From NCBI GenBank assembly GCA_037903355.1, contig JBAJFE010000004.1, forward strand, positions 3,100,001 through 3,164,000: a DNA stretch of 64,000 nt, given 5' to 3'. The translations under genes and the position numbers were made by a program. The notes below the pieces were generated by a model. It had not been told where the DNA came from and did not search any database. It saw nothing but the letters and a program-made list of their open reading frames with translations. Below, one piece after another: positions 36,087 through 47,800 of the stretch. The stretch is from Trichuris trichiura. Its lineage: Eukaryota; Nematoda; Enoplea; Trichinellida; Trichuridae. The stretch's first letter is position 1. Each line of letters begins with the position of its first letter.

Positions 36087-38690
36087 GAATACAGTTGATC
36101 AACCGGCCTATCGATGTACCTGTCAGCGATGAAGCAGCTTAAGGCTTCGTCGCGCTTAGAAATAATAGGCAAAGAACCCGCCGAGGCCCTGCTAGCCATG
36201 CACTAAAAGCATTAAAGCATGAAATTAACTTTTCACGGGATTCGAACGTGCTCGACTAACAGCGATAGCACCGTAGAGGGCCCTAAGAAATGACAGAGGA
36301 CATGCCATCTTTATGGTCACAATAACAGCGAAAAGGTTACCAGGCAACGTCGCGCTTTCAGTTCATCACAAGCATGTAGGAGAAAACAAGCAGATAACGA
36401 ATTGATTAGTACGTATCACTGGTCAGTCATGCCCTTACCTCACTGCCAGCGCACTTGAAAAGACCAGTTAGCTTCTACGGCAGCGCACGCGATTACTATT
36501 GTTGTTGTTGTTGTCGCCGGAAAGTCAAGTTACAGCAACGCATTTGAAAATAAACAGTTTGCAAGTTTTATTAAGCTATTTTCAAATAACGGCGTCTGCG
36601 TAGCAAATGTAGTCAGGCTTTCTTCAGTTTGCGCTCGTTAGTTTATCTAGTAAACTTAGGCTGTCCTTACAGTTTGCTCTGTATCTACAAAAAATGAATT
36701 TATCACTGCCAAAGAGTTCACACGCAATGAGTGGGCAGCACAAAAACGAATATCAATAAACGCGCTAAGCAACAGGGCGTTTAACGTATTCCATAATAGA
36801 CTACAGACGTGTTTTTCAGCGCAGCAGAAGCGCAATGCTTTTCTTTGAAGAATAAAAAGGGAGTTGTTATTATTCTATGATTTTCACGTGGGCTGTTCAC
36901 GTCTCGCGTAAAAACAATTGCAGAACATTCAATGCACATAATTTTCTCGCGTCATTTCGCTAAGAGATTATTTTCTACAAACTATCTGATGCTGATCATT
37001 CAAAAATTTCCGAAAGTTTGAATTACGAGTACCAAAAATCCTAGGCGCTCGGTGCGGCATTCCAAAGAAATCTATGGAAACAAAAGAACATGCGGAAAGA
37101 AGGGAAGTTTATGCGTTAGTATAGAGTGCCGTATTTCGTTGACTACTATTTCAACCTTAAACTTCCCAGCATTAATGATTCTTGGGTTTATAATCATTTA
37201 TACCGAAATGCTTCCGTTGCTACATCATTAAAACATTCTGCTGCTGCTTTATCAATTTTAAATTAGTCGCAATGTCACACTTTACTGCATTATTAATTTT
37301 CCTTATGCCAACTTCTTAATTAACACTGCCTGAATCAAACTTCATTCATTCGTCGCCTGCGCTACTTCAGGTCCTACCTACCGCGTGTTTGTCGCCAGCA
37401 GAGGTATACATTGCATAATTTCAGTAGTTAAATATCATTCTGATCATCAGAGGTTGCTAAGGCAAAAACTGGCATCAGGTTATCAGATTGTTATCCTACG
37501 AAAAGTAACGCATTGAGGTGCTTCCCATACAATGCATAATCAATCTGGTTGCTTCCCGCGCTCAGTGCAAGATTTGGTATGTAGACTGAATTGAGAAAAA
37601 ATTAGGTAACACATTGTAATTCTCTGGAGGCTTCTGGCATAACGATTGTTTTGCTATTTTGTCCTATTGTATCTGCTACAGAATCAAACGTCTGAACAAG
37701 CGGTTGCTTCTTATTTTCTGGATGCATGCTGGCGGTCTTGTTCAAAGCAGAACGTATTACAGTGCGCAAGGCACGTCAGCTTTTCTCGCGGAATCATTAT
37801 AAATAATGGGCTAGAGCAAAACCTTATAGTAAATATCGCTTCAGCATGTTCGTGCTTACCTTGAGTGAATTTAATCCAAAAGAAATGCTGGATTCCTTTT
37901 TCCTTCGTGACATTTACGCAAGTACTAATCTTGCAAATAAGTATATGCTTTCGCGCATATTAATTAAATCACCCTTAAAGAATGCAATGAATGAAATGCA
38001 ATGCATGCCTCCCAAAGATATGAATGCCTCATATTTTAAAGCTTCTCTTTGTTCTTGTACTGTTTCGTTTCCATCAATATTTTTAACGATTTGCCTACGC
38101 GCAGTGTGCTTTATGACTTTCTGTTTGAGTGATAGTTACAGTTGAATTCGTTTAGACTTTTTTACAGTATTGTAAATTCATAATGACTCGTAAATATCTT
38201 ACTAATACCTGCAAACCGCTAAGAAAGCGCGCTACTGTAAAAAGCTGCCATTGTTTGCGGGGAGAAGAGAAAAACCGAGAAGCCTTTGCAATTGAAGAAG
38301 CTCCGTATCCATTTGTACGCGCAGCAGAAAAATAAATTTTGCTGTTAACTTAGCTGAATTTACAAAGTTACATAGCATGAGAGTGTTTATGCATTTTATA
38401 AGGCCAAGTGCTTGATATTATTTTACTGGTACAACAAAAAATTGATTTTCTGTTAACATTCAGATTAATGTTTTTTTCTAGTAATGAAAGTGGCGTATTT
38501 CTGCTTTTAATCTTTGTATAAAGTACTGTTAGTCTGAATGTGATTTTCAAGGCCTATTTCGAATCATTTTCTACATTAATGACTATACAGTTTCCTGTAT
38601 TGGCGCAGTAAACTTAGTCTCTTTCGTAAAATTATGAGTTTATTGCTCCTTAGGAGGTTGAGTTCCGCACAGACGATGCTTCTTATCATG
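36087..38690. other. Non-coding region
   Basis: AT-rich with no supported gene. Open frames are short, lack splice context and resemble nothing known. A short GTT microsatellite lies near 36501. Confidence 0.5.
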
Positions 38691-39262
38691 ATACGTCCTA
38701 TAATTTCAATAACAGTACCGCTTTTAACAAAATCGCATACTTTACTTAATATTAACATTAATGTAAGCATCGACTTTGGCAACTGGTGTTTCCGTTTCGC
38801 CTTCGTTCTTGCTGTCTGCTTCGTGATTATTGCGCAAGGGCAATGTCACCTCGCTGTATTCGGTGGACGTAGCAAAACTTCTAAGACAGCGGGTAAGTCT
38901 TTAATTCTTTCTACTTCTCAAAAGAGCGAAAACCGATTCTGAAAATTCGAAGCTCCCAATTTACACTAATTGAAGCTTTCTATTTTACTTTAATCAAGTA
39001 AGGTTTGGAAGCAAAATTGGGTAATATAATATGTACCGTTAATCGTATTTTAATCCGTGAGTGTGTCAGGAAAAGCAACATCGCTGGGGTGAGCAAAAAT
39101 TACGTAGTACGTGGCTTCAAAACTCAAGAACTGTATGCAGGTACTGGGAAACCAGAAGAAGGATTATTACTTACATTAGACTTCTGTTTTAGGATAACAA
39201 GGTTGTTAATCCCACTACCTATACCTACCACAATACAGCATAATGTTCGTAGTCTTAAATAG
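38691..39262 (+). CDS. Possible small secreted protein (two exons)
   Basis: A candidate only. An open frame reads NWCFRFAFVLAVCFVIIAQG, a signal-peptide-like hydrophobic stretch, then QCHLAVFGGRSKTSKTA up to a donor (GCGG/GTAAGT near 38893). A weak acceptor at 39001-39002 continues in phase with LEAKLGNIICTVNRILIREC to a stop at 39262. Local G+C around 38770-38890 is higher than the flanks. The start is unclear and no family is recognised. Confidence 0.25.
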
Positions 39263-39924
39263 GCTCGATGAATTATTCTTGCAACGGAATCACATGGTCG
39301 TTTTGAAGTGAATTTATTAATTTAAACTATTCAATCTGAAATTAAGCTACTCAAGGTTCCTACAATAAGCGTAGAAGCATTTCTTTGGCCACTTGTAACA
39401 CGGTGGTATGCATTGACACTTATGCTAAGATTGTTTTAGCGTAAGATATTAAGTCACTTTGTTTTCCTTCAGTATCCCTTCCTCTTGACTTTTACCCAAT
39501 GCCTTCATTTCCTCTATTTTACACGCAGCATCGTTTAATGCAGCCCGGACGTAGGTATTACGAGTACTTATGCTAATCTATATTATTTATAATTTCTCTA
39601 TTTGTGGCTAGGCAAAGTAGTAGTTATCATTGGCAAACATATTAGCAAACTAAAAGCAGGATTCCGATCTTAACTGTTAATCTTCATATTCGAACTGAGA
39701 ATATCTTCGCTAACCTTTCAGCGGTTTCTGACTGCAGTAAGCTTTTGTGAGTTTGAGATAATTACACGCAAAAGCAATTCGCGAACGCATTTATTTCACT
39801 CCGAAATTCAATGAAAAATCGATAATTACAGCGGAATTTTAAAGAAAGAATTTAAAAAGGCAAAAAAAGAGGATGCATATTTTTATTCTAAAATGTTCGC
39901 GGGATTTCTAACCCGTTGTTCATA

Positions 39925-40035
39925 TAACGTTTATTCAGAAAAAACGTTTTACGGAGCTTTCGGGCCTCTCCGTGGCCCGTCATCAGCGTAATTGTACCGC
40001 CCGTCGGGTCGGTCTTTATGGTTGCAAGCCGCCCC
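39925..40035. repeat. Half copy of palindromic element P2
   Basis: Matches one half of the element at 3215-3551 in reverse orientation: AACGTTTATT, CGGAGCTTTCGGG, TCTCCGTGGCCCGTCATCAGCG, then the loop segment GTACCGCCCGTCGGGT and TATGGTTGCAAGCC. The second arm is missing, so this is a truncated copy. Confidence 0.7.
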
Positions 40036-43000
40036 ATCCAGGATGCATATTTTGTTATTTTTAAATTAAACTGCCGCGCCGTTTTGATTTCGGCATTCAG
40101 CTGCCTCCAGTAAAATGGACTTTATTTCTGTAAGTTGTTAATTCAAACAAAAGTTGTGTTTATGTCGCCTTAGTCGATACTTTAAAATTTGCGATTGCAC
40201 ATCAGGAATGCCTTAAGGATGGGATGTAAAAGCTGCACCATCATTTTGTCCGCTCGTTCTATTAAGAGCTGCGTGTTACTGCGGAACCTTAGCCTTTTAT
40301 CCTTTAATGCTCTGCGCTTAATTGGTTGTCCAACAAGCTCAACCGCTGGAAGTCCCATTGTCAGTTAGCGAACTGGCTTTCCGCTAGTTTTGTCCATTTC
40401 ATAATTTGATTGCGCCCGTCAGTTTAGGTTGCCGCCCAAAAGAAGAATACCAATTTTTTCACTACCTCACTCATTGAGCCGTGCAAGCTCGTGCTAGCTA
40501 GGATGCAGGAAAACTCATTGCGATCTACGTGAGCACATTCCTAGGAAGAGTACTTTTCAAAGGGTTCGACAAACATCTTGTTCAAACTGGCCTTTTCCAA
40601 CTATGCTTCTGACGCAAGGTCCATTGCTGCAGAGTAAGTAGCATTTGCATATCTTTGCATTGTTGCACGAACACTTCAGCTTCGTCTACTCAAAGACGAA
40701 ACCTAAATGCATTAGCATTATTGCTTGGAACTTTTCGCAGACCATTAGCAAGTCATCTTTTCGCCTACGGGAAACATTGCATCCGATCCATTTTGCCATC
40801 TGGCCAACCACAGAATTCGAAAAAGGCGTCTTATAAGAAGCATGTAAAGTTAGGCTTTCTTCTTTCGTTAATTGAATTCAAATTTTCTAATCGCGGGGAC
40901 ACTGGTCAGGGCTCCTGAAATCCATTAAGGATGTGAAGATGCTGGCCATTAGCTCATATTCACTTGGGCTCATGATGTATGTGCAGTTTCGAAGATTTGT
41001 TTCCTGGTTGTCCATTGATACGAAAAGGCTTTAATCCCATAAAAGAGGCAGAAAATGATTATGCAATTCATAAAACTAGCAATGCTAACAACTATTAGTG
41101 ATAGGTGCATAGTGATGTGGCAAACAACGGTCGGCCGTTTAGCCAGCAAAGCCGGTTGCCAGTAGTCGCTCACATTCTACCTGCATTGAAGTGGGTAGTG
41201 ACGTCTGGTCGGAAAAGAAAGCGTGCAAGCTCTACGGAACTTTGCTGCTGCAAGCTGCAGCCAGCTGTTGAGCTAAAATTGGCAGCTCCCTCTTTCTCCC
41301 TCTCTCTTCAAACGAAATGGCACACAACTAGCAAGAGTTGTCGCATGGCCTGCAAGCTGCGCGCTGAAAGTTTGTCCGAGCTCACTTTGCTCTAACGGAG
41401 AATAACAACGACGTCGTTTTGCCGAGAAGCAATCAACGTCGGTCGATCACTCGGGAGTAGTAGTTCTCTTACTTCACGTTGTAAAGCTGCTTAGCGCGCA
41501 AGCGTTCCAAAGTTCCTTGCTTGCCGTCCACGTCGACGTTTCTATTCACATTGCCTACATTTCGGTAAGCTGATCTCCTTACAGTCTCTTATTAGTCTTG
41601 CTAATGTTGCATCTTCGTTTACATGAGTATCAAAACACAATAATCTACTTTGGCTATGGTTACTATTAGCCTTTAGCCGTAAGATCAGCATTGCCTGTAG
41701 CCCAGCGTTATTTCATGACAAGACAACCGCTAAGCTTCATTACCGCGGGATTTCAGTTTTAAAAATTCCTATATTGTAGATATACTCTGTTGAACACGAT
41801 CAACTTTTTACCCAAACAAGGAATGGAATGTCAGCTTTTGCGGGTGCATGAATTCTAGAAGACGATATCTGATTTTGAATAACCAATCTCTGCTTATCAT
41901 CTAAGGCGATAACTAACAAGGCGCCTCTGTTCATTAGACGTTTAGGTGTTTTTAAACATTTCCTCCTTGCTTTCGAAGAGCGTGCTGCGACGCGGAAAGA
42001 GAGTTGTCTTTACCGTAGTAAACGGCCTTAATTTTGTTGTTTACACGACGGGCATTTGGCTCACCTTTCCCTATTGCTGGCATGCACAGCTGGCATACGT
42101 CGTTCAGCATTAGTCTGACGCAATAAAGATCATCGCCGCCAGTAGTCGGCTTCCGTCGACAAGCCATCATCCTGTTTGGCAGGTCTTTATTTGCTGCTAT
42201 CTGAAATCGCTGTAGTCGAGAGGTGCAGGGGCGTTTTAATCGTTTGAACGGTTAATGAGCTCAGCTGAAGGAACTTTGCTTATTAACAACTCTGCATTGC
42301 TGTAACCCATATGGGGAGTTGTCGGTTATGGGCCCCACTGTTTGAGGAATGCAGGTTCCTTTCTGTTAAGCTTGCGACCACTCTGTTCTACCTTTACAGG
42401 AGAACACCCCCGTTTCCTGTCCTGTTGTTACCTAAATTTAAACCGACGCAAAAGCCTTATGTTTAGGCCTAGGCTTAGCAAAAGGCGGAATAGCGTGGCT
42501 AGCAAAACTACGGTATGACAGTGGTGCCTATAAACGCCGTGACCCTTTTTTCTTTTAGAATACTTGGAGCGACTTCTTACTTGTCTTCAGTTGCATGAGC
42601 TGTTTTAAAAATAGAATGACTTGTCTTAGAGGCATTTCCTTGTTGCAACTGACGTTTGGGCGTATTTAGCATTTTGCTTTAATTGTCATGCCTCAGCGAG
42701 TCCGTTTTTACTTAGTCTATAAATCCAAATGTTTTCGACTATTCTTTCAATCGAAGCTAGGCTATTGCCCTTTGTTTGCGCACCTCATTGAGCCAAGGAA
42801 CAAACCTGTTCTCATGCGTGTCTGCCTTGTTGCGCGGTATCTCACTTAGCTCACTTCGGTGAAAGGAAAAGTGCCGCACTGGTTGTTGCGAACAAGAATA
42901 AAAACTATTGCTTGCTTAAAATCGAGAACCCATGCGCGACGTTGCATCAATTGTTTCAACGCTAGCGACGCGTTCGGTTAGCTCAGGAAGGAATGTAGCT

Positions 43001-44882
43001 GTGGTACCCATTCTAGAACAATCGTGTTCAGCCTGCAAAGTTCAACCATTGGAAAAATTTCGCTTCATTATTTTCGGTCGTACAATGCGCATGTATAGAA
43101 CGTGTATTACAAACTACCGTATAAGCTTAAATTATGTCTGTTTCCTCTCAAATTAGTGTATCCACATTTCTATGGAATTTTAATTATTGGACAGATGAAC
43201 GTTATAAATCAAACGGTTCATTCTATGAAAAAGAGACTAGCTTTTTCTAACGGTGGCATCTTATCCTCTGCTTCGCGTAAACATGCTTTCTTACCAGATG
43301 TCGCGCATTCTGCTCTATTTGTTCATCGCAACGGCAGTTTAATAAACTTATTTATTTATAAGCGCCATTCTGGTTTCAATGAGCGCTGAGTGTGATTTCG
43401 GATAACTGCTTTGCATACTGACCATTGTTCCTTTTCGCGGCTTCAAAATCTGAACGCGCAGATCAGAATGCGACAGGCGCATGTTATCATGTTGGATATT
43501 TTCTGCGTTCAGAAAAGAAAAAGCAAGCAGCTGACGCGCTCAGCTTATGGCGGATGGAAAAACACTTGTTCGGGAAACTAAACTGTTGGCTGAGCAAAAA
43601 TTGATTGTTGAGAATGAGAGGGTTTCATCGCCTATCCCATACATAGCTGCTTATTTTTGTTTCCTTCAGTAGACAGACGGCGACACTTTTCTTCTGCAAT
43701 TCTTCAAAACTTTTAATTTGCTTAAGGTCGAGAAAGTCTGAATAAAACCGGAGTCGATACAAGTTTCACAGGTCTCCACTATTCTAAGAGCTTTAAGTAG
43801 GCGCAGGCAAAACATCTGAGGAATGTTCTTTTGGACTGACAAGAGCTGATAGGCGAACATGAAAGTGTTATTAGCCTAACTTGACAACTTATTAATATTA
43901 CGGTAATGCCCGGAGAGATTAGCATTTTTAATAAATAGACATACTTCTCTCAGACAAGTAACTCAGTAAAGCATCCTAAAAGGTCTTTTAAACTGCGAGT
44001 TACAGTAAACCTTCAATACGGTTTTGAATAAGCCCCTTTTTTGGGGGTTTTGAAGTAAAACCAAAGAAGCGCTGTATCAGCAGATGGTTGATCGCTTATT
44101 AGAGAAAACGTCGGAAAGCAACTTGTTCCTTACGTTTGCAATAAGTTATATACTGAGTACTCATCGGTCTATTGGAAGGGCGTTTGGCATAATTTCAAAA
44201 ACGCCAGAAAAACGAGTAAATACAAAGCAGACTTCAAGAAAGTATGAAAACCTACGGCACCTTTAGGAAACATCCATGTTTTAAGAGATATGAATTGCTA
44301 TTTCCAGTGCTTGCACATTGCGTTTTAGGCTGGCATGTTACTTGATTTTCGTATGCAGCTACTACAGAATGCATTTGCACACTTTTAACTCGCATCTTCT
44401 CCTCTTTAAGCTGCAATATATCCCAAATAAAATAAGAATGGAGATCTTTAGTTAAGCCTTGACGACTAGGACAAAATGCGTCCTTTACGAGATATGAACG
44501 GGTTAGTAATCCTAAAAGTACGCATAAATCAATAAGATTAACTTTTTACACAAATTCCAGTGCAGTAGTAATTCTTTCATTGGCAGTTGCCTGATCGTTT
44601 GTTGGTACATTATTCTGCTTTTATTGAAGAAACGAGAATCTCAAATGCATATCGCAAGACTGCTTATTAAAAAATCAGCCCAAGCAAATTCGACCCATGC
44701 CAAAAGTCTCAGTCGCCAGTAATGAAAAAGAAGTTTTAGGAATTTTTATAACGTAACTGTTAAGCTTGCCTCCACCGTAATGTCACTTGTATAGGCAGAC
44801 GTATTATTTACGCTTTGCATGAATTGACAATGACCAGCCGTTTGTGCCAATTCGAATTCCACCTTTTTTCAGCTGAGAAGCC
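40036..44882. other. Region upstream of troponin T
   Basis: No protein-coding gene is supported. A more G+C-rich island at about 41.1-41.6 kb ends with a donor-like TTTCGGTAAGC near 41570 and could be a promoter plus non-coding first exon of the troponin T gene; this is inference. One family M repeat lies near 42.34-42.51 kb. The remainder is AT-rich with no visible features. Confidence 0.4.
42340..42510. repeat. MITE-like repeat family M, copy 6
   Basis: Left end GAGGAATGCAGGTTCCTTTC, CTGTTCTACCTTTAC, a centre with CCTTATGTTTAGGCCTAGGC, then TTAGCAAAAGGCGGAATAGC. Same order as the copies near 11.5, 13.6 and 22.3 kb. Confidence 0.55.
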
Positions 44883-47800
44883 ATGTCCGACGAAGAGGAA
44901 ATCATCTCGTAAGTTGTTGCGGTTCGATTTAGGCGAATTCGCTGTAGCCGGTGATAGCAGTCCGATTTGGATGTTGCATTCTTTTCTTTGCACCCGGTGA
45001 ACCGCTTTTCCCATAGTCAAATCCCATTGGGCCGGTCGTTGCTGTCCAGCCGGTTTACGAACTGCCATGAGCGGAGGGCGCAAGCACAGTTCCATAACTT
45101 TGGACAACATTGGCGCAATACAGGAGGTGCTCAAAAATTTGATCCGAATTGACTCGCAAGAGCGAATCGAAAGATCAAGGGAAAAGCTACAAGACTTTTA
45201 CAAACAGAAAAAAGAATTTCTCAAGCGCTCTCTATCGCAAACCGCTTCCTCTCGGGAAGAGGAAGCTGAGCGGTTAAGGAGAAATGAGCACCGTCGGTTG
45301 TCGGCTGGATCAAGACCGGTCACCTCCACCTTCGAAATCTCAAAACAACTTAGTCGAGGTGCTTCAGCAAAGGGAAAGCACCATGAAAAACCTACAGCTT
45401 CTGAGTCCCTACCTCTGAGTGTAATACACGAAGCGCACTCAACTGACCATTCTTGTAAAAAATCTCACCCCGTGGAAGTTTCCATTTCTCCGGTATTCAG
45501 CCGTCGTCACGGGAATGCGCCCTCGCTTCGAGCGCAAAAAACCTTGAAATGTGCTAATACCCAAGCTGCAGCGGTAAAGAAAAGAATTATTGCCCAGAAA
45601 AGGCCTAGTAGGACAAGTACACGATCAAGCAAGGCGCCCTTTGTTGATGCGAAGGAAAGACGCAAAAATTATGCAGCCAACGGAGTCGACATTGGTCAGC
45701 GGGAGCCCACGGCTATAAGGTCAGCGCCTAAAACGGCTGAAACTACCAATGGCTCCATCAAGGAATCGATAGCTAAGCCTCATGTCCAAAGTTCTGAACA
45801 TTCCTTTGACAAAAGCAAAGAAAGAACAAAAGGCAAAGCCAACTCCTTAGCGCCATTGGCGGATGTTGATCATGGTTCAGCTACCCTTTTATGGGGACGC
45901 ATAGCCTTACGTCGTGCCCCACCGAGAGTGACCATTGGTCGAAAATTCAGCGTTAACCAATGCACCGTGACTGTCCAGCTACGTCGCACCGTTCGACCCG
46001 TCACCAGCTGGCGAAAATGGCACTCTATCGACTTTGACGCTATGGTCCAACAAGGCCCGCAGTTCTGCCGGATTCTATGGCAAACGAAGAGGTACCGCAG
46101 AAGGATGTGCCGCTCGTACAACTTGTCCACTCTGATTGACTGATTGTTCTCGACTGACCGTCGGCCGGCTGGGCAGCGATGCTACTCAACAGTATATTCC
46201 AAATGGGCAAACGTAGCGTACTAGTTTCAAAGGGAATGGAATGTGTCCTCTCGATAGGCGTTCTTGGTACAACTGCTTGCTAAGGTCGGCCTGCTGGGCG
46301 TAACGAAAACGATGCGAAAGATAAACTACTTTACTATAAGCAGTTATCCAAGCGGAGGTGTTCCATTGAAATGGACGAACGCGCCTTGTGCTGCGGGTCC
46401 AGTGGAGAACACTCAGCCAGTCGATCGGTGGCAGTTGTACTCGAGAACTTGTGCTAGCTGTTTTGCTTTTCTCGTGTAAATTCCCCGGCATGCGCTTACC
46501 TACGCCCCTCGACGGAACGGCGGAGAAAGGAGACCGCCTTGGTTAAATAATTAGGACCCTTCGGATCATGAGTTGGTCTTGTTTTGAACTATTGCGATTT
46601 AAAATATGTAGCCAACTTCCGCCAAACCGCCAACTGTCACCCGGAGAATTAATGATGACCAGCAACGCTTCGTCTCCTTGTGCATTTGCTCTTCTTTATT
46701 GAATGTATTGTTTAATTTAGGGGCGAAGAAGAGGAAGAAGCTGCTGAGAGGTAAATACGCATTTCTCAATACCTCGACAGGCTGCCGGAGTGTCAGGGGT
46801 GCGTCACATGACTGGAGAAGCTGCATTCCTGCTTGCAGCTTGAATCAAATCCATTCGCTCCTTCTACGCTCCCGTGGAGTCGTCCGTCTGCCTCTTTCGT
46901 GTTTAAACTATTTTTTTCCTAACGTTAGCCGGCTCCGCCCAGACTTTATTTACGCTCTGCCTTGACTCAGCTACGTGTAGAGACTTAGTCTTTTTTAGCA
47001 CATAGTGTTTGAACGGCAGTTTTTGCCGCTGCATCTCGCTTAGTCATTGATGACAGGTAGCGGAATATATAATTTAAAAAGGCCGTTTGTTTGCAGCATT
47101 GTAGACTTGCTTCGCACTGACCTTTTTTTCCGATTGCAGTGAAGCTAGTGCTGAAGATGAAGTTGCTGACGAGCCCGAATCGTAAGTGGCCGCTTTATTT
47201 GCTTGTTAATTTGCCTATTATAATTTTGTAACTTTTTTGACGACAGGTTAGCTTAAATGGACATTTTCTCCTTTAAGGAGTATATCCGGCAAGCTCTATG
47301 CAGTGCATGAATTAAATGTCCGTAGATTAGGGCTGAAGCATCGTTCCAGACTCTAGGCTGGACTTGCGCGCCACTTGTAACCCAATATCATGCCAGCGCA
47401 AATTTTTTGCTGCCAAATGGCCAGTCTGCTTGACGCGAAGCTTCCGTTGTCAGAAATATGAAAGCATAGCTTAGTGGCACGCCTTAGTTGCGTCAATGTG
47501 TTTTTTAGTTGCATCGATAAAACCGCGCTTCGTTTCTTTGTGGCTATACGGACTGTTTATGCTCTGTTGAATATTGTTCCATTGGCAACTGGTTGTTACC
47601 CACCTCACGCAATATTCCCATATGTCCCATTCTCATATCTTAAAGTTGGTGGCTCTGCTCCTTCAAGAGAATTCACACGTATAGGGTGCAGTGTACGAAT
47701 GAGAATTTTTAACTGCTTTCCATGACTCTCACATTCACCAAAGCGTAAAGTAGCTATTTTACCATTTTGCTTTCTTTAGGGAGGAAGAAAGACCACGGTA

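Noticed and set aside
36215..36300. tRNA-like TTCGAATC motif on the minus strand
   Set aside because: The T-stem does not pair (the base before the closing G-C mismatches) and no acceptor stem or D-arm could be built.
44031..44051. AAGCCCC-T6-GGGGGTTTT hairpin resembling a bacterial terminator
   Set aside because: The host is a eukaryote and the hairpin does not follow a gene; likely chance.
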